A stretch of DNA of 64,000 bases from the NCBI GenBank assembly GCA_035578155.1, contig JAPWDM010000012.1, positions 11,352,501 through 11,416,500 on the forward strand, written 5' to 3'. Below the pieces are notes generated by a model. The model worked only from the letters and a program-made list of their open reading frames with translations, ran no database searches and was not told the origin of the DNA. Made by a program: the position numbers and the translations under genes. The stretch comes from Brachynemurus nebulosus (taxonomy: Eukaryota > Arthropoda > Insecta > Neuroptera > Myrmeleontidae). Shown one piece after another: positions 1-13,806 of the stretch; position 1 is the first letter of the stretch; every line of letters begins with the position of its first letter.

Positions 1-815
1 CAAGTGGTAAGTGTTTGCAAGAGTTTGTTTTAATTCACAAATATTTATGTACTATTACTTCCAAATATTAAACGTCAATATTATGTATATAATATATGTA
101 TTATGTAGTATGTAGGTAACATTCAAAATTTTTCAAAATCAAGGGGACAAACTAGGTGGTCTATGTCTCTGTTCCACTTGTAATGAGTTTGTGACGTAAA
201 ATCTTCCCCACCATGTCGTGTAGGTACACACCGCTTGCAATTGTGTTAGTTTGTTGTTTGCCTTTGTGTGCGTATTCACACATACCACCACAACACACGT
301 ATTATGGGACAGACCAAGCTGTCCAATTTAAGTAACAATGGTAACATTGTTAACACAATGCAGTGTGCGTTCAGCGACGGACACTGACTGACTAGTGACT
401 ACATGCCTTAAGCTGTGACTGGCGTACAAATGACTCCAAGCGAATTACACTTTTTTTATATTAGTTGGCTTCTAGTGTTCTATGTTCAAAATGTTTACAT
501 CTTTTTGAGGAAGCCTAGTTTAGACAGTTCAAAAGTAGATAATTATTAGAAGCCATAGACATTAGAAATGAAAAGACCTGTAATTTATATTTTACAGAAA
601 TATATATTACGCACCCCATAAAAAAGACAAACACTATAGATAACATATATATTGGCAATAAATATTTCTTTGTCTAAGATGCCTTAGGTTTTAAAAATAA
701 AATTGAAGCTGAAAAGCGCCATATTGGTAAGTGCATGTAAAAAAATTGTCTTGTAAAAAATAGCTTTTTTATTTTTTTAAATACATTTTTCCTTAAATTT
801 TTAAAAGAAATTATT
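1..815. other. Intergenic, no gene recognised
   Basis: A+T-rich sequence with no open frame that looks coding. A donor-like CAAGTG|GTAAGT occurs in the first bases and could be the edge of an exon lying mostly outside the window, but nothing supports it. Confidence 0.5.
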
Positions 816-885
816 ATGGCAACTTGTTCCGTTTACGGATGTAAAAATTCCGTCAGAAAAAAACTCGAAAGAATAACATTTCACC
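816..885 (+). pseudogene. N-terminal THAP-domain remnant (first exon)
   Basis: From ATG 816 the frame reads MATCSVYGCKN and then reaches an ITFH motif at residues 20-23. The Cys-x4-Cys near the N-terminus and the following Phe-His match the start of the THAP zinc-binding DNA-binding domain. A donor-like GTAAGC follows at 886; reading through instead gives ten more residues and a stop near 910. No partner exon with the second Cys-x2-His half was found before the next gene at 1916. It may be a fragment of a THAP-containing transposase or a lost host gene. The identification rests on a short motif. Confidence 0.45.
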
Positions 886-1915
886 GTAAGCTTCCTTTTG
901 ACATTTCTTAATAAAAATATAATTTTGCTTTTAATTTAGTTTAATGTCAAAAATTTCCAATATTCCTCACCGTAATAAATTTTCTAAACTCGCTTTTTAA
1001 AGAATTGAGCGTATTTTCATATAGTTTCAGTCATAATATTAATTAAATATATTTTATAATATAATAAAACTAACCTAACCTAACAAAAACATTTTAAGTA
1101 TATGTAATGAAAAATTAATTAACTAAATATTGAAGTTGAAATTCAGTAGATTTTAAAATGTAATTGAATGTGACTTGCGACATGTTCAAATATTCTAAAA
1201 ATTTCTGTTTGTCTTGAAAAATTTCCTCAAAGTAATTCCAGAACTCAGCTTTTTTTGCTCTACATGAATAATAAATAATCGTTTACACAGAATTGTTTGT
1301 TTTCTATAATTAGAAATTTTGAAAACGGTGATTTTAATAAATAAAATTTCGTAACTGGATCCATTGTTTAATATCATGCAATATGTACTAACGGTTTTCA
1401 ATTTAAATTTAAATACGAATTCGTATTACGATTCCGTATCCAATGTAACCACACAGTCGTACGAATGAATTTCGTACGAGCTCGTACGAATCAATTTTCG
1501 TACGAATTCGTATCCAATGTAACCGCAGCCTTAAATGACTGGAATGGACCATTGAATGACTATAATAATGTAAACGATATGATTCAGTCCACCACTGGAC
1601 TGGACTAACTCACTGGATTACTGGACTGGAATAATGTGAACAGGCTATAAAGTATTTAACAATATTGATAGGTTGAAAATTGTTAAGCATCTATGTAGTT
1701 CGTATAAATGCCGCTTTATTTCAATAGTTATTTTAGTTACAACATTACAAAATTAAAAAAACACGTGTGAAGCACGTGTAGGTGATATTATTGATAACCT
1801 ATAAATTATCCGCTTATTGTTTACATTCAAAAAATTGAAATTAAACACATTGTTAATGTAAAAATATGTTTACAATCGTTTATTGTCATAATAATATTAA
1901 TATTTATTAATTATA
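886..1915. other. Intergenic with palindromic repeat debris
   Basis: No gene. Around 1410-1530 there is a cluster of short palindromes of the type ACGAATTCGT and CGAGCTCG with a repeated phrase TATCCAATGTAACC, which look like transposon ends. Around 1540-1640 a CTGGACTGGA motif is repeated. Confidence 0.5.
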
Positions 1916-4317
1916 ATGACGCCCAAACCAAATAAGTCTTCATCTGTATGGGCAATTTGCAACAATTGTAATTCTTATATTATAACCAAAGATAAAGAAT
2001 TTCATTTAAGCAATAATTGCCCACCAAATTTTGAAAATTGGAAAGAGCCATTTATATTTAAAAATAAACTCTACAGCTTTATAGACACTAAAACCAAGGA
2101 TAATATTACAGGATTAGAGGCACAAGAAATAAATAATTTTGTATTTATAAGTCAATCGGCACTTCAGCTTTGTAATTTTAAAATTGGCGATCCTGTTCTT
2201 ATTCGAACGATCGAAAATTCAGCTCCAGTCGTTCTCAACGTTTGGCCCACAGTTGAAAAAAATTTAACATCGGTCCTTCTAACGGAAAATGGTAAATTTT
2301 TATTTTGAAAAAAAGAAAAAAAATTTAATTTTTGCAAATTTTGTTTCTAGCCGTGACTACGCTGTGGGAACGTCTAAATTTAAAACACGCTGTAATTGAA
2401 CCACTTCCTGACTGTGTATCGGATGCGTCTGAAATAACTCTTGTGGCCAAGAATGCCCCAAAATACCTGGAATTCAGCGAAGATCTCACAAAACGTATAC
2501 ATCGGCAATATATAAATCGACCGTTTTGTACAGGAAATCGACTCTCGGTGCTGTACTATGGAAAAGTGTTATTGTTTACGATATCTCAGGCTGTTCCGGT
2601 CAGCGGTTCTCAAAATTTTATCGAAAAATTTAAAAATCTAGACCTGTCTGAACAGCTACAACTATTTAAAATAGTAGACAGTACAAAAATTATTTTAAGT
2701 AATGTTTCCAATCGAAATAAACCCAAAAAAATTGAATCGTTGCCAGAACTAGGTGGTTTACAACATCTTAGCGATAAAATTCAAGTTTTAATAGACACTT
2801 TATTTAATGCGAGTGCGGAAAATTCGAATTTTATCAAATCCGTGCTACTATACGGAGCTTCTGGCACCGGGAAATCATCTTTGGCTCGTTCAGTGGCGTA
2901 TCACTTAGAAACAACCAGCAATATATTCATTCGCGAAATAAAAAGTAGTAATATACTCGCAGAATTCATTGGGGAGACGGAAACTCAATTGAAAAAGTAT
3001 TTTACCGAAATAATCGAAAATGCTCCAAGTATAGTGATTTTCGACGATGTGGATATCTTATGTCCGAATCGGAGTAATAAACCAAGTGAACAGGAGAAAC
3101 GCCTTACAGCTTGCCTAATAAATTTTCTCGATTTACTAAACGAAACCACCCATAAAGTTTTTTTACTGGCGACGTGCACGAAACCAGACCTTTTGGAACC
3201 GTCACTACGAAGGTACGGTCGAATCGACACAGAAATCGAAGTTCCAGTCCCAAACGAAACCGCTCGTGTGGAAATATTTCGAAAAATTCTCGATAAAAAT
3301 GTAAAACACTCAGTAACCGCTGAAGAATTCAGAGAACTAGGAAGTTTAACGCCAGGCTACGTCGGATCTGACATCGTGTTGGTCTGCGTCACAGCAAAAA
3401 CGTACGTTCTCTCCGAACGAAGGTCACAGCCGATCGATTTTTCGGATTTGAAGCGTGTTTTGAAAGAAATTAAACCAAGCGCCATGCGAGAAGTCCAAAT
3501 TGAATCGCCCGAGGTCAGCTGGTCAGATATTGGTGGTCAAGACACGTTGAAACTGAAACTGAAACAAGCAATTGAATGGCCACTAATTCACGCGGAAAGT
3601 TTTCGTCGAATGGGCATAAAACCACCACGTGGGGTGTTAATGTACGGACCACCAGGTTGTTCGAAAACAATGATCGCCAAAGCACTAGCTTCGGAGACAA
3701 AATTGAATTTTTTCTCCATCAAAGGACCCGAATTATTTAATAAGTATGTCGGTGAATCAGAACGCGCTGTACGAGATCTATTTCAGCGTGCCCGCTCCGC
3801 TGCGCCATCTATCGTCTTCTTCGATGAAATTGACGCGATTGGTGGCGAACGAGGTGGCAGCACTTCGGCGACAGGTGGCGGTGTCAGTGTTCAAGAACGC
3901 GTGCTGGCACAATTATTGACAGAATTGGATGGGGTTACGGCACTCGGAGATGTCACTGTGGTCGCAGCCACTAATCGACCGGATCGTATCGATAAAGCGT
4001 TATTAAGACCTGGACGATTGGATCGAATTATATATGTACCGTTACCGGACGAGGGGACACGTTTAGCCATTTTTAAAATTAAAACCGCGAAAATGCCAAT
4101 TATTGCCGATTTAGATTTGCAGTATTTAGTGGCGAGGACTGAAGGGTATTCGGGCGCTGAAGTGCAAGCTGTTTGTAATGAAGCGGCATTAAAAGCGCTA
4201 GAGGAAAATATTTTAGCCACGGAAATAAATATGAGTCATTTTCGTTATGCGTTAGAAATTGTTACGCCACGAACTCCAAAATCGCTATTGGATATTTACG
4301 ATAAATATTTAGAATAG
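1916..4317 (+). CDS. AFG2A: AFG2A/SPATA5-type tandem AAA ATPase
   Basis: Coding exons 1916-2291 and 2351-4317, with a 59-nt GT..AG intron in phase 1, give 780 aa; human AFG2A is somewhat longer. In the family this Cdc48-like unfoldase works in pre-60S ribosome maturation (release of recycled assembly factors such as RSL24D1). Seen: an N-terminal region, then D1 Walker A GASGTGKS near 294-301 and a Walker B with Asp-Asp (357-358) where Asp-Glu is usual. The second module has GPPGCSKT near 558-565, the Cys-Ser variant typical of AFG2A D2, and a normal FFDEID Walker B at 617-618, with RPGRLDR sensor/arginine-finger sequence behind. D1 is clearly more diverged than D2, so D2 probably carries most ATP hydrolysis. 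No upstream ATG in frame was found. The ortholog call is strong; activity of D1 is uncertain. Confidence 0.92.
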
Positions 4318-4922
4318 TGTCATAACAGAATTACTGTTCAGGATAAATAATATACTTATTTTCGTCACTAGCAGTAAAAGTGATTAATATATGCGCGTGT
4401 GAATTTTAATACATAAGCGATGATATTGCTTGACGTGACTGTCGTGTACTAGTTTTTCGCTAAAAGTACAAAAAAAACCATAATTTAAAAAAAAAAAAAA
4501 AAAATGATGGAAATTCAGATTGCAATGTAATAAGTGGTCGTTGAGAGCGCAAGAATTCCCATCCGCGCCACCGGCTTTAAATTTATAAAGTGAGCAAAAA
4601 CTTGGTCAAATTTATTATCGAAATAAAAGATTGTTAAAATGTCTTATAAAAAAAAAGACTTAACATTTTCAGTCCTACGGATTTGGCATCTGAAAATATT
4701 CACAACTGCAGAGGCCGATCGCGATCAGTGATTACGGATTATGTGTGCGATGTTACCACACCGATGTGTACTCACACAAACACCAACACACACTACTCTC
4801 TTGGTTTTTATAAAAAAATTTAAAATAAACAAATACATAAATTTTTTTTAACCAGTTTGTTATCTAACCTTTCTGTAATTGATTTGAATATCAGTGTATA
4901 TGTAGTATGTACGTTACATGTA
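4318..4922. other. 3' flank of the AAA ATPase gene
   Basis: Holds the 3' UTR of the upstream gene (ATAAATAA near 4341), a poly-A stretch near 4487-4504, and otherwise unremarkable A+T-rich sequence. Confidence 0.5.
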
Positions 4923-5497
4923 TAGAGATGTCGGTTCTCCAAAAAAAAGGGTCGATTTTTGGATCGATTTAAATCGAAATTAAAAAAATCGATTAAAAAA
5001 AATCGACTAAAAAAAATCGATTCTGTGAGATCGATCTAAAAAATCAAAATTCTGAAAAGTTTAATAAAATTAGCTGATAATTTTTGTTAAGGGACTTAAT
5101 TGATAGTACATGGGTAATATTGTGTAAAAACGCCTTACATTATATTTGTAAAGGCAATAAGTTAACTTTATAATTATAGCAAATAACGCAATTGAATATG
5201 TGGGACGAATACCACGGAATGAACCAAGTTTATTCAAAAATTTCAAACAATCTGACAAAAAAATGTTTTCTATATAAGTCGTTTTTGTGGGAAAGGGATC
5301 GTTTACCAGATGGGTGGTCTTCCTTCCTTTTGTATTAATAGTCTTCTACTGGACAAAATAGTATGTAGTTATATAGAGTTATATGAAGGGTTCGTTGATA
5401 ACAACGAGTAAAAATAACAATAACGTTTTTGGTGTTTCATTTTAATACATTTTTCTTTGTAGAATTACAATTAATCGATTTAAAATCGACATCTCTA
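4923..5497. mobile_element. hAT-like non-autonomous element, TIR TAGAGATGTCG
   Basis: Begins TAGAGATGTCG and ends CGACATCTCTA. Both subterminal regions are packed with AATCGATT-type motifs, as in the element at 53708-55181. The 8-bp flanks (TACATGTA and GTTTATGG) do not match, so the duplication has decayed or an end is recombinant. No coding capacity seen. Confidence 0.65.
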
Positions 5498-5984
5498 GTT
5501 TATGGCACTCTATTTTACCCAAGCGTCACTATTCATGCTTTAAAGTATAAAAATAAATTTTGTTAACTGTCCAAATTCCTTGATTTTTTATGTAACTCCC
5601 CTCATTATAATAAATTTCATTTCTAAAATTAGTTTACTTTTCTGTATTTTTCAATTTATGTACTAAAATTTCCTAAATTTAGAAAATTCAGTAAATCCAG
5701 TCGATAGATAGTTATAGACACTATCCAAGCTACCCTACGTCCAGAAAACAGAGGTGTAGCTGTATTTTAATTAAAAAATGCTTAATTTCTGGTTTTAATT
5801 AAAAGAAAAAATATCACTTTATAACTGCAGACATCTAAAATCCGTAAATTCAAGTGATATTTTTAGTACATTTTAAGTATCTAAAATACTTATCTAGGTT
5901 AAAGTTGAGAAAAATGTATTTCGTTTAAACATAAAAATGTAAATAACCAAATAAATTTGAGAAAATCAAGCAATCAGTTTTGAT
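5498..5984. other. Upstream region of the zinc-finger gene
   Basis: A+T-rich, no gene or clear element. It must hold the promoter of the downstream gene, but I could not pick a convincing TATA box or initiator. Confidence 0.45.
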
Positions 5985-7970
5985 ATGAGTAAAAACATGT
6001 TGATGAAATTTGAAAAACTTTGCCGAACTTGTATGACTGAAAAGGAAAATTTGGAAACAATAGCAAATCATTCAGAAACGTTAAAGGAGTGTACTTCTAT
6101 CCAGGTAAATTATAAAATACACCCATTTTTTTTTTTAAATTTTACTAAATTCTTGCAACTGTAGATGAATATAGGTGATGGTCTTCCCGAATCAATTTGT
6201 TCGGAATGTGTGGAACATTTAACCGCAGCGTATAAATTCAAAAAACAATGCGAATTTTCAGATAAAACCTTACGCGAATATATCATCAAAAACGAATCAC
6301 CCCAACGTGAAAATATTAATTGGATCAATTTTGATATTAAATCGGAAATTAACGATGACGCCAAAAACTCCGAAGAGGGCGAAACATCCAGCGACGACTT
6401 CCCGCTAGCGCGCAGTATATCGAAAAAAGAAAGTACGAAGAAAGTTCGAAAAAAACGAAAATTTATTGAAAACGGAATATCGTGCGTTGAATGTAAAGAA
6501 TGTTTTGAATCTCAGTCCGATTTGGATATCCATATGATCTCGCATCCAAAATCGGACGAATTAATTTGCACCAAATGCACAAAATCGTTCGCTGACCTAA
6601 AAATTTTACGACGCCATGTTCGAACGCATATGTCGAATAAACCGTTTAAATGTACCATCTGTGCGAAAGCGTTTTCCGAATCCGGCAATTATAAACGCCA
6701 TTTACGCAAACACAACGGCGAAAAACGATACTTTTGCACGGTGTGCAATAAAGGTTTTTACGAGAAAAATGTGTTGGCGTTACACATGCGCATTCATACC
6801 GGCGAAAAACCGATTATATGCTCGGCGTGCGGAAAACGTTTCTCCGATCCGAGTGGCCTGTGGGCACACATGAAAACGCATAGTGGCGAGAAAAAGTACA
6901 CTTGTAACGTGTGCTTGAAAGCATTTTCACACTCGTTCGTGTTGACAAAGCACATGCGCGTGCATACTGGCGAGAGGCCATATTTGTGCCCGGAGTGTGG
7001 CAAAAGTTTTACGCAATCGTATTACGTACAAATACATATGCGAAAACATACCGGGGAATTACCGTTTAGTTGTAACGATTGCGGGAAACGATTTTCACAG
7101 AATAGTCAACTGGAAATTCATAAACGGGTCCACACTGGCGTTAAACCGTACTCGTGTTCGGTGTGCAATAAACGGTGCGCTAGAAGTGGTGATTTGACGA
7201 AACATATGCGTTCACATACAGGTAAAAAATTATAAAAAAAATATTCTAGAGGCCTTGTTTTTGCATGCCAGTTAAGTGATTTTTTCTACAATTATAATAG
7301 AAAGTAGGCTTTTGCGGTTTGTGAAGAAAGCGCGAAATATATGTTTGCCGAGGACTGTTATTTTTCGCTTTAAAGCGAAAAGTAGTACTTTGTCGCTCGC
7401 TCAACATAGGGCCTATTCGTACCGCACGAAGTCAAAGTGTCTTGCTCTTACTTTTAAGAACATTATACTTGTTTTGAAGAACTTTTGTCTTACTTTGGAG
7501 ATATTTGTATGTTCCTGTCTCACTTTCCGTGTTCTTGAGAGAAGGGTGAAGGATATGTACGATGTATACCGAACGCTATTACTGACTATAAACTATGTAT
7601 GCTACAATCATCGTATCATAGAGATGTACACGATATGATTTTACTCACAGAGTACTAATTTAAATACAAGAGTAATATTGTACTAGATTTTAGATAAAAT
7701 TTCTTGTTAATACAATAATACGTGAAAGTTTTTAAAAAATGTGTTGTTAATTATTTAGAATTTAGCTAATTCACTTGAATGAATTTTTTTAATGAAAATA
7801 AGTTGCGTTTATAATGACAATAGGAATATTCTTATTGGAACGAGAAAAAATTAAAAAATAAAATAACAGAAAATTCTCATATAATTTTTATTTGTATAAA
7901 TTGAATTATATAATTCATTTTATTTATTTATACTATTATTATTATTATTATAGACTTGTAAGGAGTGATG

Positions 7971-8008
<38 letters not shown>

Positions 8009-11000
8009 GAAAAGTTTAACGTAAACGACGCGACTGCACTTCAAAAACCCCCAGGCGGAGGAAAAAGTGTCCGTGCAGCGTACCAGGTCAGGTACTTCTA
8101 GGTCAGGTACGTAATGTCCGTCATACAGCATCCCCTTCCTGGTCTTCCCTACCTAATAAATCCCCGAACCTCGCTGCGAAACCATAACAGTGGGAGATTC
8201 GAGGGCAGGTCCAATGGATGTTCGAGGACCCGCTCTAAACGGGGCATGGGGTTCAAAGGTGTTCATGAACTCCCGGAAAAAGTCGTCTCGTGCGACCGAA
8301 GCGTGCGGAGCGTCCCGATAATAACTGCTTTTTGCATTGACGCCGCTAACATGTTGGCGTGAGATCTACAAGCCGGAATGATGTTAAGATTGCGCACAAA
8401 GGAGTTATGCATACCCCCCAGACATCCGATTATAAGTACGACCAAGCGGATAGTATAACCCGGGTACAGTTGTCGCAGTTCATGTATTAGATCTTGATAT
8501 TTAATCCTTTTTTGCTCCTCCTTTTCGACTATGTTAGTTTCCGCCGGAGCAGAGAACTCGATAACATACATAGTCTGAGATGTTAAATCTTGGAGCACAA
8601 CATCAGGCTTATTGGCGTTCAATTGCCTGGTAGTTGCAACCGGCATATTCCAAAAGATCTTGCACTTTTGGTTGGCAACAAAGGATTCTACTTCCGCAGG
8701 ATCGTAGGGCAAGACTGGTGTTTTGTCAACTTCGTAATGATGACGAAGATAAAAGTAGAGCACACGCAACGCTGCATTATGGCGATGGATATAGGTGGAT
8801 TTAGCATAATAAGAACAACCTGAAGTCAGGTGCATTAAGGTTTCCGGGTATGCTTTGCATGCCCGACACGAGGTACTCGAAACCCCTTTATTACCCATCA
8901 CATATTTTTGGTGTGTTAAAGTGTTCCACACTCCATCTTGAGCTGCCATGATAAAGCCCTCCGTTTCCGATTTAAGTCCATTAGCTCTCAAGAAAGCCCA
9001 AGTGAGTTCGCTCGAAAGGCCAAGGTTGTCAAGATGACGGTAGAACATACCCTGGTGAACTTTGTCGCGATGTTTATTGAGCAGATGTTGTTGCTCGGCT
9101 CTCTTGATTGCCGACTTTTGGCGCGACTGTGATAGTGAAAGAATGTTATCATCACCGTCGCGATTACGCGGATCGAAGGCTAAGCCCAAGATATCGGCGG
9201 CACGTTGCGCTGCTGTGAATAAAAATGCGCCTACGCCAGCAAGCTCGTGATCCCTGACGAGTTGCAATAGCGGGTCTGAACTGTTAAGTACACGACAAGC
9301 TGTACCCAAGACTATACGATCATGTAAACGTTCGACTGACAGGAGCCCCCTCCCCCCCTGGTCTCGTGGGAGGTAAAGTCGTTGTGTCGATGCGCGTGGG
9401 TGCAAACTACGGTTGATATTCATTATTTTCCGCGTGTCTCGGTCTAGTTCCTCCAATTCATTCACATTCCACTTAATTGAGCCAAAAGTATATAAAAGGA
9501 TGGGTATGGCTAACATATTTGTAGCGCTGGTCTTGTTCTTCGCCGACAATTCGGAACTCCAAATCTGTCGGAGAAGGCGCTTATATCTACTACTTAAGGC
9601 GGCCTTCATGTTCTTCACGTCCTGGATGTGACTTTCGCCAACACCAAGGTACGTATAGGTCGCTCCTTCATCAAGATGTTCTATGATGCTTCCATCCACT
9701 AATTGGGCGTGTGAATCAAAATTCGGAACTACACCATGCTTACAGTGCACCACCGCGCATTTGTCCAGTCCGAACTCCATACCGATCGCGTGCGTGTATT
9801 TGTGTGTTAATTTTAGAGCGCAGTTGAGATCACTCTCCGACGAGGCATACAGTTTTAAGTCATCCATATAAAATAAATGTGTGACTTTATGCTCGCGATT
9901 TCCTGCCGGGCCACACAAGTACCCGGGTTCCTTTCTCAGGCTGATTGACAGGGGCAACAACGAGATGCAAAACAAAAGTGGGCTGAGGCTGTCTCCTTGG
10001 TATACGCCTCGTTTGTATGTCACCAACTCCGTTGACACAACGTGTTCACCGGATGTTATTGTGAACCTTGTTTTCCAGAGCGGCAACAGGTGTTCAATAC
10101 ATTTAATAATGTCAGGGTGGACTCGCAGACAATGGAGCAAATAGATAATGAGCTCATGCGACGTTGTGTCAAATGCTTTCCGATAGTCCACCCAGGCCAT
10201 GCTCAGGTTGCGTTTGTGCTGTCTAGCGTCCTGACAGATACATCTGTCGACCAGCAAGTTGTCTTTGCAACCCGACATTCCTCTTTTTGAACCTCGTTGT
10301 TCATAGATTGAACTCCACACTGGTTCAATCGCCTTCAAGATGCGTTCATATAGGATGGAAGTGAACGCTTTATACACAGTGTTCAGGCACGTTATCGGTC
10401 TGTAGTTCTGTGGTTGTGATAGGTCTCCTTTTTTCGGTATTAGGACCGTTCTTCCCTCAGCGAGCCACGATGGTATTGGCTCACAGTTAAATAACCAATT
10501 TGAAAATATACGGGCAAGATGGCGGTGGGTACTAGTGAGCTTCTTCCACCAAAAATTCGTTATTCCATCAATGCCCGGAGCCGAATAGTTCTTCTTGCCT
10601 TTGAAAGCAAGTTCGACTTCCTCTTTATCAACAGATGTTATAATGGTATGAGATGGCACTTTGCCAAGCTGTTGTTTGCAGTACCATCTAAACTGGCTGA
10701 TGGGAATACAGTCCAAGTCAGTCTCTTTAGTCGTCTCATATATCCCCCGCCAATAATTCTCTATTGCGTCGACCGTCGGTGGTTGCTCCACGACAGGGCT
10801 TTTAGATGCGAACATGCGTGAAGGGTTCGAGTTAAAGATCTTATTTTCCCGAATACACCGTTCACGCCGGGCTACTTTCTTCTTGGCCAGGGCCAATGCG
10901 CGTATCTTATCCAAATGTGTCTGTTTGATGGTCAACAGATTGCCCAAATTTATTGTGTGATAGCGGTACCTTAGTTCTCTGGCAAAAGCCCGTACCTTTC

Positions 11001-12105
11001 GCGTAAAACGCCTGTTGGTCTGAATATATTCTATCACACATTGGATACGCGATACCATCTGTCGTAGTGCCCTCACTTTGGTGTCAATTTGTTTAATACG
11101 AATCCGTGCCTTCTCCTCTGCAGTCTTTTGCTGCTTAGTACATGGGTTCAGGACACGCATCGCTGCATATACTGCGTTGTCGACGTCGGTGAGATCACTG
11201 GATGGGGATAGATGATCGTCCAAAATTTCGTTTAGTAGGGTCAGTTGTTCGCCCTTTACATACGTCCGTCGGTGTTTGGGACATGGTCGTTTGTCAAAGT
11301 CTAAATCAGTCTCGAGAAGATCGCGAAATTGTTTTCTTAAATTGTCTGAGACAGAAAGGGATTTATTTAGATCGGCATCATTCTGTGTGGGAGTTGAACT
11401 CGTTCTGGTGTAAGACTCTAGCACAGTATCTGTGTTGGCTTGATTTAACAAGTCCGTCTGTGCCTCAGTAACCATGCTGTCACCATGAGTTACCGGTTGA
11501 TCCTGCTCTGTGATGTTAATATTGGCCAAGCTCTCACCATTGACCGCAGAATCCTGTTCAACTTCCACCACTGCAGTTTCAGCAACCCTAGCTTCTTCGC
11601 GAGCTTCTCGATTATCGTCATGTCCGGTAGGTATGTTTAATTTAATGATTCGGGCTACATGGTCTAGCAGATTTTGTGGCGTTAAATTAGAGTGTTCGGG
11701 ATGCATCTGGCACCATATGGCGTGCATCCTTGCCATGTACCCTCTCTTATTCGGCTCACTTTGTACGCGGCACGTGAGCAAATCTCTCCTCAAGCTGTCC
11801 GTCCACTCCAGGCGCACGAGACGAGAAGATGAATTTTGACTGGTTCCGCCTTTATTAGCGGGCCCATCCGAGAGACCCGCAGCACGACCAGCCTTCCTAG
11901 TTCTTTTTCCGTCTGGAACTAGTAGATAACCTGTTAGGGGTAGTTAGCCCGTTAACAGAGACCACCATTTAGCGCTGGTTGACTCCACGCACCAGGTACC
12001 AGAAAGTACCTGGTCTTAGCTCGGGAACCCCGGGAGCGCTACTTCCCGTGTTGTTGTAGCAACCGATCACCTAAGCAACCAGATGTTACAACAAGCCCCT
12101 GAGGG

Positions 12106-12138
<33 letters not shown>

Positions 12139-13271
12139 TTTTTTTATTATAATAAGAATTGTACAGAATTTGGATAAGAATTGAATGTAAAATGTTGAAC
12201 TGGCAAAAATTTTAATAGGTATAAAGAAATTAGCATTATGAATAATACAATTTTGTTCGTCATTGGCCTGGCCTTTATATAAGGTTAAAACTATTCATTA
12301 AGAATTTTTTAGTACATCAAACATGTATACGAAGTATCCCATGATTTAAATACCTAATTAAAGCCGGTTACACACGGTCTAATCTCATCGGCCAATAAAA
12401 TAGACATTATTGACGACGTAAAGATTCTCTCTCGTGTCTCTGGTGGTAAAATTAGGACTAGTATCAAGTTAAAATATACGCATAAATGTTTAATTGGGGA
12501 TATAAAATCTAGTAATCCGCCCATAATTTGTATAATAGGTATTCTAATGACAATTACACGTATACAAAAATTTTTACTTGATACAAATTCTAATTTAAAA
12601 AAAAAAAAAAAAAAAAAAAACCTGAGATGCTTGCGTAATCTTTACGTCGCCAAGAATCAGCTACCCACGCGATGATAATATGATAATTTAGTATTTCAAT
12701 AGTCATGGACGCTGTTCAGCGTTAACTTAAACCTAAGTAACTGTGACACAACCTTGCAACTCGTTAACAATTCCACATAATTCCATATAACGTATACTAG
12801 TTGTCAAAATAGTGTACCAGCTGGTCGTTTCGTCATTATAGGTTATGATCTTGATCGTGTTAATTTAAAATTGTACCAAAATAGTCGTTTATACAATCAC
12901 CAATCTTAATTTTAAATTCTATTAAATAAAAACAAAAATTGACGCTTGCTTTATGGTTAATCGTAAACAAAATCTTTTTTTTGTTTTTGTTTTTTTTTTT
13001 TTTTTTTTTGTTTTTCTTTTTTTTTACGTTTTTGTATTAATAAAATTAAAATGTCATATTTAACTTATCAGTTTTTATATTAAATTATAATATAGTTAGC
13101 TAAGAGTAAGTTATAATGACCTGATCGCAGATGACCTGATTTGATTGAATGACTTCAATCACACAATGGTCTTAGATTATAATCCATGACTATTGAAATA
13201 CTAAATTATCATATTATCATCGCGTGGGTAGCTGATTCTTGGCGACGTAAAGATTACGCAAGCATCTCAGG

Positions 13272-13302
<31 letters not shown>

Positions 13303-13754
13303 GAATCTGTATCAAGTAAAAATTTTTGTATACGTGCAATTGTCATTAGAATACCTATTATACAAATTATGGGCGGATTACTAGATTTTATATCCCCAAT
13401 TAAACATTTATGCGTATAATTTAACTTGATACTAGTCCTAATTTTACCACCAGAGACACGAGAGAGAATCTTTACGTTGTCAATAATGTCTATTTTATTG
13501 GCCGATGAGATTAGACCGTGTGTAACCGGCTTTAATTAGGTATTTAAATCATGGGATACTTCGTATACATGTTTGATGTACTAAAAAATTCTTAATGAAT
13601 AGTTTTAACCTTATATAAAGGCCAGGCCAATGACGAACAAAATTGTATTATTCATAATGCTAATTTCTTTATACCTATTAAAATTTTTGCCAGTTCAACA
13701 TTTTACATTCAATTCTTATCAAAATTCTGTACAATTCTTATTATAATAAAAAAA

Positions 13755-13806
<52 letters not shown>

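Noticed and set aside
1195..1401. Short minus-strand frame before the AAA ATPase gene
   Set aside because: Low-complexity A+T-rich translation without start context, splice partners or family resemblance.
6616..6873. Other-frame and opposite-strand open frames over the zinc-finger array
   Set aside because: They are shadows of the C2H2 repeats; the zinc-finger frame has all ligands and linkers.
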